Part shown: positions 1-5,720 of the stretch, piece by piece
Layout of the letters: each line of letters starts with the position of its first letter
How positions within the stretch are numbered: the stretch's first letter is position 1
Assembly (NCBI GenBank): GCA_017936245.1
Contig: JAGBFY010000466.1
Span: 1 to 16,147 of the forward strand
Direction: 5' to 3'
DNA from: Kiritimatiellia bacterium
Lineage (GTDB): Bacteria; Verrucomicrobiota; Kiritimatiellia; RFP12; UBA1067
Length of the DNA: 16,147 bases
Program-made: the position numbers and the translations under genes
Notes under the pieces: model-generated
Told to the model about the DNA's origin: nothing
The model's input: only the letters and a program-made list of their open reading frames with translations
Database searches by the model: none

Positions 1-129
1 ATCCGCGTTGCCTACGGATTCCGCAACATCGACAGCATGATCAGCCTGATTATGCTGTGCTGTTCTTCGATCAAAATTCCGCTGCCGGGGAGAGAAGCCC
101 CGCAGCCAATGAAACAGGGGGTCAAATGA
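1..129 (+). CDS. C-terminal end of an ISL3-type (IS204/IS1001/IS1096/IS1165) transposase, cut by the window edge
   Basis: Frame 1 is open from the first base to a TGA at 127-129, giving 42 residues that start IRVAYGFRNIDSMISL and include CCSSIKIPLPGR. A Tyr-Gly-Phe/Tyr-Arg-Asn block followed by a hydrophobic stretch is typical of the last residues of DDE transposases of the ISL3 group. The match is from memory and short, so on its own it is weak. What strengthens it is the inverted-repeat end 20 bases downstream, which has the GGCTCTTC start used by ISL3-family elements. The upstream part of the gene lies outside the window, so it cannot be told whether the transposase is intact. Confidence 0.7.
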   Translation: MRVAYGFRNIDSMISLIMLCCSSIKIPLPGREAPQPMKQGVK

Positions 130-148
130 GGTTATGCCGCTAACGAAT

Positions 149-172
149 ACCCACAGTCATGCACGAAGAGCC
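149..172 (-). repeat. Right terminal inverted repeat of the ISL3-type element
   Basis: Read on the minus strand from 172 leftwards the sequence begins GGCTCTTCGTGCATGACTGT. Terminal repeats of ISL3-family elements begin GGCTCTT followed by a variable tail of about 15-30 bp. The inner limit at 149 is approximate because the left-end partner is not in the window to align with. Confidence 0.65.
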
Positions 173-180
173 GAAAAAGT

Positions 181-190
181 TGACATGTCA
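181..190. promoter_or_regulatory. Perfect 10-bp palindrome TGACATGTCA, possible operator
   Basis: TGACATGTCA is its own reverse complement. It lies just outside the putative IS target duplication and 27 bp upstream of the TATAAT box of the MFS gene. Two-fold symmetric sites of this size are what a dimeric winged-helix regulator, such as the GntR-domain protein encoded at 4469-5563, would bind, but nothing in the sequence proves the pairing. A half-site TGACAT also occurs at 5698-5703, just upstream of the GH31 fusion gene. Confidence 0.3.
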
Positions 191-191
191 T

Positions 192-222
192 TTGCGTAGG
201 GAAAAATACCTCGCGATATAAT
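192..222 (+). promoter_or_regulatory. Candidate promoter for the MFS/GRE genes
   Basis: A perfect -10 hexamer TATAAT lies at 217-222. The best -35 at acceptable distance is TTGCGT at 192-197, with a long 19-bp spacer, so the promoter would be weak or activator-dependent. The perfect TTGACA at 180-185 is 31 bp from the -10 and too far to pair with it. Transcription would start near 229, leaving a leader of about 48 bases with no clear Shine-Dalgarno sequence before the ATG at 277. Confidence 0.4.
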
Positions 223-276
223 AAGTGTTTGTTTTAAAGAACCGAAAATGGAATTGTCAAACATCAATCTGCTACC

Positions 277-1632
277 ATGAACAAATCACTCTTCTACATT
301 GTCGTTGTTGCTGCGCTCGGCGGTTTTCTCTTCGGATTCGATTCCGGTGTCATTTCCGGATGTGAGAAGGCCATTCAAAGTGAATTCGGCCTTTCTGCTT
401 TCTGGCACGGGCTTATCATATCCGGTGCGCTGATCGGAACAGTTATCGGCGTTTTCACGGCGGGCCGCCCATCGGACCGTTGGGGACGTAAGCCTACGCT
501 CTGGCTGATGGCGGTTCTCTTCCTTGTCTCGGCTGTCGGCTGCGCATTAACACCGTTTGATGCGGGATGGGGTCCGCATCTCCTTGGATGGTTCCGTTTC
601 ATAGGCGGCCTTGCCATAGGAGGTGTTTCGGTCGTTGTTCCGCTCTATATCGTCGAGGTTTCCCCCGGCAGATACCGCGGACGTCTTGTCGCCATGAACC
701 AGTTCAACATCGTACTCGGAATTCTTGTATCGTACATATCCAACTATCTTGTGGCGCGGTTCATGCCGAATGCCGATCCGCGCATCGTATGGCGTGTCAT
801 GCTTGGTGTGGAGTGTCTGCCGATTGCTCTATTCATGGCGCTTCTCGCGACTATCCCCGAGTCTCCTCGTTGGCTTGTGAGGGCGGGCCGTTCCGATGAC
901 TCGCGTGGAGTGCTAGAGCGCATCGGATATCCGCAGGTGACGCAGACGCTTTCCGAAATCGCCGAGTCGCTGAAGTCAGCAGCCGGCGGCGTTGATGTCG
1001 CTCTCTTCCAGCGGCGGTATCTCAAGCCGATAATGCTTGCTTTTCTGATTGCGTTTTTCAACCAGGTTTCCGGCATAAACGCCCTCAACTACTACGCGCC
1101 GCGCATTTTTCAGATGATTTTCGGAGAGGGAAGCGAACTTGCCGCCCTTGCAGGAACGGTAGGCGTGGGCGTGGTCAATCTCACATTCACCATGTTGGCG
1201 TTTCTCGTGATTGACCGGTTCGGACGTCGTGCGATGATCATTGGCGGCTCTGCGATGATGATTGCCATGCACGGTCTTGTGGCATGGCAGCTGTCGCTCG
1301 CTTCTCCTAATGCGGCTATTGCCGTATCGGGAATTCTTGGATTTATCGCGTTTTTTGCGATTTCGTCCGGGGCTGTCATATGGGTGTACATAAGCGAAGT
1401 GTTCCCGAATGTGGTGCGGGCGAAGGGACAGGCCCTTGGATGCTTCACGCATTGGTTCATGTGCACTGTTATTTCGTGGGCATTTCCGGTTGTTGCGGAG
1501 GGCGCGGGAATGTGGGCGTTTGCGTTCTTTGCGCTGATGATGGCGGTGCAGCTCGTGTGGGCTGTATTCTTTATGCCCGAAACAAAAGGCGGCACAATCG
1601 AGGATATCGAAGAACGCTTGGGAGTGCAGTAA
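277..1632 (+). CDS. MFS transporter of the sugar porter family (XylE/GalP/AraE type)
   Basis: A 451-residue inner-membrane protein with the usual length and 12-helix pattern of sugar/proton symporters. Visible family motifs are GGFLFGFDSGVISG in helix 1 (15-28), SDRWGRK after helix 2 (66-72), VPLYIVEVSP..RGR after helix 4 (121-136), PESPRWL (194-200) before a short central loop, NQVSGINALNYYAP in helix 7 (262-275), a second DRFGRR, and PETKGG near the C-terminus. Gln142 (AMNQFNI) matches a conserved sugar-contacting Gln of XylE. The first Gln of the usual helix-7 QQxxGIN motif is Asn here, which may alter specificity. The start ATG has no obvious Shine-Dalgarno sequence, but the N-terminus fits the family exactly. 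The gene lies 59 bp upstream of the GRE gene, so it probably imports the GRE substrate or its precursor. The actual sugar cannot be read from the sequence. Confidence 0.93.
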   Translation: MNKSLFYIVVVAALGGFLFGFDSGVISGCEKAIQSEFGLSAFWHGLIISGALIGTVIGVFTAGRPSDRWGRKPTLWLMAVLFLVSAVGCALTPFDAGWGPHLLGWFRFIGGLAIGGVSVVVPLYIVEVSPGRYRGRLVAMNQFNIVLGILVSYISNYLVARFMPNADPRIVWRVMLGVECLPIALFMALLATIPESPRWLVRAGRSDDSRGVLERIGYPQVTQTLSEIAESLKSAAGGVDVALFQRRYLKPIMLAFLIAFFNQVSGINALNYYAPRIFQMIFGEGSELAALAGTVGVGVVNLTFTMLAFLVIDRFGRRAMIIGGSAMMIAMHGLVAWQLSLASPNAAIAVSGILGFIAFFAISSGAVIWVYISEVFPNVVRAKGQALGCFTHWFMCTVISWAFPVVAEGAGMWAFAFFALMMAVQLVWAVFFMPETKGGTIEDIEERLGVQ

Positions 1633-1664
1633 CTTCAAAGTAGGTCTGACCCACTTTGAAGTTA
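1630..1664 (+). repeat. Stem-loop of two 12-base arms at the MFS stop codon, REP-like loop
   Basis: TAACTTCAAAGT (1630-1641) and its exact reverse complement ACTTTGAAGTTA (1653-1664) flank the 11-base loop AGGTCTGACCC. The left arm begins with the TAA stop of the MFS gene. No T-run follows, so it does not look like an intrinsic terminator. It may be an mRNA processing or stability hairpin between the transporter and the GRE, or a REP-type repeat. The loop on the minus strand reads GGGTCAGACC, nearly the same as the motif at 16013-16022. Symmetric GGGTCAGACC-like cores are common in repeats tied to RAYT (REP-associated tyrosine) transposases; that link is from memory. Confidence 0.75.
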
Positions 1665-1691
1665 CGGGAATGGAATATAAAAGGATTTGAG

Positions 1692-3767
1692 ATGACAGAT
1701 AGAATAAAAAGTCTGTTGGAGAGGACGTTTGACAAGGAACATCGGACCTTTCGTCGCGATGTCGACTGGAAGCCGCTTCTTGATCGTTTTATCGATGAAG
1801 GTATCGGTGATATGGAGCGCGCCAGAATCGGTCTTCAGGAGATGCTGAAAGCTGAGACTCCCGCGTTTATGGACGGTGAGCGTATAGCGTTCCTGCGGAC
1901 TGTGAAGCAGATCCCCGATCTCCACTCCGACAAAGAGATGGATGACCGGCGGGCGCAGGGCATCGCCTTCGGCGAAAAAGGAGTGGTTTTCAACATCACC
2001 GCCGATTTTGAATCTGCTATACGTGATGGGCTTGGCACACGTCTTGATGAGATGAGAGCCCGTCTTATCCGTTGCCGTGAAGAATCAGACGCGGAAGGTT
2101 TGGAATTCCTCGAGAATGCCATTCTTTCGACCGAGGCGGTTCTCGGTCTTGTGGAGCGTTATCGCGCTGAAGCGGAGAGACGAGGATTTTCAGATATAGC
2201 GGCGACACTCGTAAAGGTGCCGTTTAAAGGAGCGACCACTTTCCATGAGGCGCTGCAATCGCTGCGGATTCTTCATTTCGCCATGTGGTGCGAGGGTGAG
2301 TACCATTGCGGACTGGGGCGCATCGACCAGTATCTTTATCCGTATTACGATGCAGATATCAGGGCAGGTCGCCTCACCGAAGAGTCCGCGCTGGAGGAGA
2401 TGGAGGAGTTCTTCATAGCATGCAACCGCGACAGCGATCTTTACATCGGTGTCCAGCTGGGCGACAACGGTCAGTCTGTAATGCTCGGCGGCGTCACGCC
2501 AGACGGCAAGGACGCGTTCAACGATCTTTCCCGCCTATGCATCAAGGCTTGCGGCGAACTGAAGCTTGTCGATCCGAAAATCAACCTTCGGGTAAACAAG
2601 ACTACGCCTCTTGAGATTTACAAGCTCGGTACGGAACTTACCGCGAAGGGACTTGGCTTTCCTCAGTATGCCAATGATGATGTTGTAATCCCCGCTCTTG
2701 AGCGTTGGGGCTATGCGCAAGAGGACGCCAGAAACTACACCGTGGCCGCATGCTGGGAATTCATCGTCCCAGGCTGCGCAATGGATATCGACAATATCGA
2801 CGCCGTAAGTTTCGTCGGGGCGCTTGATGCGGCGTTGCGGAATGCGGCAGGACGGACTGTTTCCTTCGATGATGTTGAACGCGAGTTCTTTGATGAGATT
2901 CAGCGTCGGGCCGATGCCATTGTCGAAAAGTACCGGAATGTCGAAATACTGCCGGGGCCGTTTGTCTCTGTGATTTCTGCGAACTGCATCGAAAATGCGC
3001 GAGACATTTCGAAGGGTGCTAAGTACAACAATTTCGGCGTGCACGGAACGGGAATTGCCGTAGCTGTCGATTCTCTCGCATCGGTGCGGCATCTTGTGTT
3101 CGAAAAGCGTCTGGTCACGCTTCTGGAACTGGTGGAACTGCTTGATACGGATTTCGCCGGGCGTCCGGATATGCTTGCCGCCGCAAAAGACGCGCCTAAA
3201 ATGGGGAACGCCGATCCGAAAGCTGATGAAATCGCGAAGCGTCTGCTGGATTTCTGGGGACAAGCCTTTGACGGGAAGAAAAACGGACGCAGCGGAATAT
3301 TCCGTCCCGGTACGGGAAGCGCAATGTACTACATCTGGCATGCGAGAGAGGTTAAGGCATCGGCGGACGGTCGTCTCAGCGGACAGCCCCTTTCCGCGAA
3401 CTATGCGCCGTCCCTTGACGTGCCGGTGAAGGGACCCGTTTCAGTGGTGCGTTCGTTTACGGAGCCGGATCTTGTTCCGGTCTGCAACGGCGGTCCGTTG
3501 ACCATTGAGATTCACGATTCTGCGTTTGCGATGCCTGATGGAGTGGAGAAGGTGGCGCATCTCGTCAAGTTCTTCATTGAGCGTGGCGGACACCAGCTGC
3601 AGATAAACACAATCAACCGTGAGACGCTTATGGATGCGCAAGCGCATCCCGAACGTCATCGACATCTTATTGTGCGCGTGTGGGGCTGGAGCGGATATTT
3701 CATTGAACTGGAAAAGACTTATCAGGATCAGATTATAAAGCGGGTGGAGTTAGGGGTTAGTGGTTAG
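1692..3767 (+). CDS. Glycyl radical enzyme (pyruvate formate-lyase-like), uncharacterised Cys-Trp-Glu type
   Basis: A cytoplasmic enzyme of 691 residues when started at ATG 1692, which has AAGGA at 1681-1685 six bases upstream. An upstream in-frame ATG gives a tail unlike the family. The GRE fold is clear from GQSVMLGGVTPDG, GFPQYANDD, the active-site loop with Cys354-Trp355-Glu356, GNADPKADEIA, GGHQLQINTI.RETL.DAQ, and the C-terminal glycyl loop RVWGWSGYF with the predicted radical at Gly665. The Cys-x-Glu pair is the hallmark of GRE eliminases and decarboxylases (for example GCVE in glycerol dehydratase and CutC). PFL has Cys-Cys instead, so formate-lyase activity is unlikely. The usual GCVE is ACWE here. 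Length is short next to about 760-850 for most characterised members. Coupling to a sugar porter and a sugar-type regulator suggests a sugar, polyol, anhydro- or deoxy-sugar substrate. Radical ring-opening of 1,5-anhydrohexitol phosphates by E. coli YbiW/PflD is a known precedent. The exact reaction is not determinable. Confidence 0.93.
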   Translation: MTDRIKSLLERTFDKEHRTFRRDVDWKPLLDRFIDEGIGDMERARIGLQEMLKAETPAFMDGERIAFLRTVKQIPDLHSDKEMDDRRAQGIAFGEKGVVFNITADFESAIRDGLGTRLDEMRARLIRCREESDAEGLEFLENAILSTEAVLGLVERYRAEAERRGFSDIAATLVKVPFKGATTFHEALQSLRILHFAMWCEGEYHCGLGRIDQYLYPYYDADIRAGRLTEESALEEMEEFFIACNRDSDLYIGVQLGDNGQSVMLGGVTPDGKDAFNDLSRLCIKACGELKLVDPKINLRVNKTTPLEIYKLGTELTAKGLGFPQYANDDVVIPALERWGYAQEDARNYTVAACWEFIVPGCAMDIDNIDAVSFVGALDAALRNAAGRTVSFDDVEREFFDEIQRRADAIVEKYRNVEILPGPFVSVISANCIENARDISKGAKYNNFGVHGTGIAVAVDSLASVRHLVFEKRLVTLLELVELLDTDFAGRPDMLAAAKDAPKMGNADPKADEIAKRLLDFWGQAFDGKKNGRSGIFRPGTGSAMYYIWHAREVKASADGRLSGQPLSANYAPSLDVPVKGPVSVVRSFTEPDLVPVCNGGPLTIEIHDSAFAMPDGVEKVAHLVKFFIERGGHQLQINTINRETLMDAQAHPERHRHLIVRVWGWSGYFIELEKTYQDQIIKRVELGVSG

Positions 3768-3777
3768 CGGTTAGAGA
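3750..3777 (+). repeat. Short tandem heptamer repeat TTAGNGG across the GRE stop codon
   Basis: Four direct heptamers run without gaps: TTAGGGG (3750-3756), TTAGTGG (3757-3763), TTAGCGG (3764-3770) and TTAGAGA (3771-3777). The GRE stop TAG (3765-3767) lies in the third copy and the activase ATG follows 3 bases after the last. The repeat codes for the last residues of the GRE (LGVSG), which extend past the usual C-terminal helix. A change in copy number would shift the stop codon and the spacing to the activase start. Confidence 0.75.
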
Positions 3778-3779
3778 AA

Positions 3780-4472
3780 ATGAAAAAAGGTAGAATATTT
3801 GAGATCAGGGAGTTTACACTCCATGACGGACCGGGTGTGAGAACTACCGTGTTCTTCAAGGGGTGTCCGCTCCGGTGCGCCTGGTGCCACAATCCGGAAG
3901 GGCAGTCGTTCGAAAAGGAGACGATGACCCGCAAGGACGGAGAAACTGTCCAGTGCGGTCAGGACTGGGACGCGGCGGTGCTTGCGGAGGATCTTTTGAA
4001 AAATGCCGACATCATGAGGCAGTCCGGAGGAGGTGTGACATTTTCCGGAGGTGAACCGCTTTCGCAGGCTGAGTTTCTGTTGCAGATCATCCCGATTCTC
4101 AAATCGCGAGGCGTGCATCTTGCCGTCGAAACGAGCGGATATGCAGATGTAGAAACGTACCGTTCTGTAATTGCAGAGATGGATTTCGTCTATCAGGATT
4201 TGAAGCTGCTGGACGAGGTGGAATTCAGGCGCTGGACGGGCGGTGATTTGAAAATCGTGCTTGATAACATCTCCTGGCTGCGCAAGAGCGGCGTGCCGTT
4301 CGTCTTTCGCGTTCCGCTCATTCCGGGCGTCAACGATTCGGAATCAAGCGGAGGGAAGTTTCGCGCTTTTGCGGGGAAAGATATGATAGAATATCTGCCA
4401 TATAACAATGCTGCAGGAGTCAAATACCGGATGCTCGGCAGGGAGTACGCTTTGAAGGAAGTGGTCTCATGA
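3780..4472 (+). CDS. Radical-SAM glycyl radical enzyme activase (PflA-like), small cluster-poor type
   Basis: A 230-residue protein that should install the glycyl radical on Gly665 of the upstream GRE, using a [4Fe-4S] cluster and S-adenosylmethionine. The CX3CX2C motif is Cys29, Cys33, Cys36 in FFKGCPLRCAWCHNPEG. HDGPGVRTTVF precedes it. SGGGVTFSGGEPLSQ (82-96) and ETSGYAD are the SAM-binding motifs of the family. Most activases of CutD/glycerol-dehydratase type carry an inserted ferredoxin-like domain with eight more cysteines after the CX3CX2C motif. Here that insert is only about 30 residues and has a single Cys (Cys59), so the protein resembles PflA in layout although its partner has a Cys-x-Glu site. 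It starts 12 bp after the GRE stop and overlaps the regulator start by ATGA. The Shine-Dalgarno sequence is poor, so translation may be coupled to the GRE. Confidence 0.93.
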   Translation: MKKGRIFEIREFTLHDGPGVRTTVFFKGCPLRCAWCHNPEGQSFEKETMTRKDGETVQCGQDWDAAVLAEDLLKNADIMRQSGGGVTFSGGEPLSQAEFLLQIIPILKSRGVHLAVETSGYADVETYRSVIAEMDFVYQDLKLLDEVEFRRWTGGDLKIVLDNISWLRKSGVPFVFRVPLIPGVNDSESSGGKFRAFAGKDMIEYLPYNNAAGVKYRMLGREYALKEVVS

Positions 4473-5563
4473 CAGATAAAGATTCACCGAAATGGCAGGA
4501 GATTTTCGCAAAGCTCCAGAAAGACCTCAGGGACGGAGTCTATGCGCAGGGCGAGCCATTGCCGTCCGAAGGTGCGTTGATGCGCAAATACAATGTTTCC
4601 CGCATTACGGCTGTCAGGGCGATGAATGAACTTGTGAACAAAGGCCTTGTCTACCGCAAGCGAGGTGCCGGTACGTTTCCTACGCGGATGGCGCGAATCG
4701 AGTCCGGTCGCCTTGGTCTCATCGTGCCGAGCCTTTCCCACGGCGAGATATTCCCTCCGATCTGTCAGGCTCTTATGCGATTCGCTCAGAAGGACGGCTT
4801 CTCGTTTGTGTTTGGCGATACGCCGTCGGATAACCCGGTTCTGCGGGCGAAAGAAGCATGTGATGTTGCGCGTTCTCTCGTTAAGCAAGGTGTTTCAGGT
4901 GTCATATTTCAGCCATTGGCGTTTCTCAAGACGCCGGAACGCGTGACAAAGGAGATAATGACGCTTTTCCATAAGGCGGAAATCCCGGTGGTTCTTGTGG
5001 ACCGTGATGTTGCGATGCGGGATATGCCGCACGATTTTGTCAGTATCGATAACTTCGGGGCTGGACGTGCCATTGGCGAGCGTCTTCTCGATTGCGGTGC
5101 AAAACGCATCTGCTTTCTCATGCGTCCGAACTGCGCGTCAGTAATCCGTGCGCGGCTTGAAGGTCTTCAGAGCGCACTTGGGGAGGTGGGGCGTAAGGAT
5201 AGGATCATTGTAGCAAAACCAGATGATACGGCGGCGCTCAGGCCGTGGTTTTCGCGGCGAAACCGTCCTGACGCCGTAGTGTGCGAATCGGACTATGTTG
5301 CTGCGCAGTTCAGGAATACGCTTTTGAAATTCAAGCTGTCTGTGCCAGAGGATGTAATGCTTGTAGGCTTCGACGATGTGCGCTGCGCAGTGTCGGCCAC
5401 ACCTCCGTTGACGACAGTGCACCAGCCGTGCGAGGATATTGCGATGATGGCGTACCGTTCACTGCGTGAGCGTATCGTCGAGCCCGATATCGTCTCCCGC
5501 CGGATTCTTCTCGATGCTCCGCTTGTCGTCCGCGAATCGACTGCGCGGCGTGGCCGAAAATAA
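4469..5563 (+). CDS. Transcriptional regulator, GntR-type winged helix fused to LacI/PBP1-type sensor
   Basis: A 364-residue DNA-binding protein. Residues about 7-72 form a GntR winged helix: LPSEGALMRKYNVSRITAVR is the recognition region, followed by a wing ending RKRGAGTF. Residues about 82-360 form a periplasmic-binding-like sensor of the LacI family: LGLIVPSLSHGEIFPPI at its start, PVVLVDRD, FVSIDNFGAG, DAVVCESD, and VMLVGFDDV followed by PPLTTVHQP near the end. The same layout occurs in B. subtilis AraR, where a sugar releases the protein from DNA. The ATG lies within the last codons of the activase gene, so regulator and GRE system are made together. It probably senses the imported sugar or an intermediate. 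The palindrome at 181-190 is one possible operator. Confidence 0.92.
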   Translation: MTDKDSPKWQEIFAKLQKDLRDGVYAQGEPLPSEGALMRKYNVSRITAVRAMNELVNKGLVYRKRGAGTFPTRMARIESGRLGLIVPSLSHGEIFPPICQALMRFAQKDGFSFVFGDTPSDNPVLRAKEACDVARSLVKQGVSGVIFQPLAFLKTPERVTKEIMTLFHKAEIPVVLVDRDVAMRDMPHDFVSIDNFGAGRAIGERLLDCGAKRICFLMRPNCASVIRARLEGLQSALGEVGRKDRIIVAKPDDTAALRPWFSRRNRPDAVVCESDYVAAQFRNTLLKFKLSVPEDVMLVGFDDVRCAVSATPPLTTVHQPCEDIAMMAYRSLRERIVEPDIVSRRILLDAPLVVRESTARRGRK

Positions 5564-5580
5564 AGTTGATATTTCAAATG

Positions 5581-5680
5581 AAAAGGAGTTCAGAATGACA
5601 GGCTTCAGAAAATACACAACGGGTTTGACGCGACCGACGATCCGCTTGTTCTTTTCGACCTCGTCAAGGAACTGAAATAA
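5581..5680 (+). pseudogene. Possible frameshifted gene remnant with a retained ribosome binding site
   Basis: AAAAGGAG (5581-5588) is a good Shine-Dalgarno sequence before ATG 5595. That frame gives 26 residues starting MTGFRKYTTG and ending at TGA 5675. From 5621 another frame is far more protein-like: GFDATDDPLVLFDLVKELK, then TAA at 5678-5680. Adding one base in the run ACGGGTTT (5619-5626) would join the two into a 28-residue peptide. The -DP.VLFDL- end vaguely recalls the C-terminal strand of arylsulfatases, but this is only an impression. Other readings are a real 26-residue small protein, or a leader peptide for the genes that follow. Confidence 0.35.
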
Positions 5681-5720
5681 CTCTCTTCCCGGAAAAATGA
5701 CATATTGGAATAATTGAAGC

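Larger units (their letters stand above)
1..172 (+). mobile_element. Right end of an ISL3-family insertion sequence
   Basis: The element's right boundary is placed at 172, where the terminal inverted repeat ends in GAAGAGCC. ISL3-family elements usually make an 8-bp target duplication. If so, the copy on this side would be GAAAAAGT at 173-180; the other copy is outside the window. The insertion lies about 100 bp upstream of the MFS transporter gene, immediately before its presumed control region. It may therefore have cut off older upstream regulatory sequence, or supplied a new context for transcription. Confidence 0.7.

Noticed and set aside
180..222. TTGACA (180-185) and TATAAT (217-222) as one promoter
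   Set aside because: The spacer is 31 bp, far beyond the 16-19 bp needed.
1630..1664. Hairpin as an intrinsic terminator of the MFS gene
   Set aside because: No T-run follows; the next bases are CGGGAATGGAATA. The stem is A/T-rich and symmetric like a repeat.
2535..3341. Minus-strand open frame opposite the GRE gene
   Set aside because: It overlaps the active-site and core regions of a convincing GRE and shows no protein-like pattern of its own.
3780..4472. Reading the radical-SAM protein as a tRNA- or cofactor-modifying enzyme
   Set aside because: HDGPGVRTTVF, CX3CX2C and SGGGVTFSGGEPL are GRE-activase specific, and the GRE lies immediately upstream.
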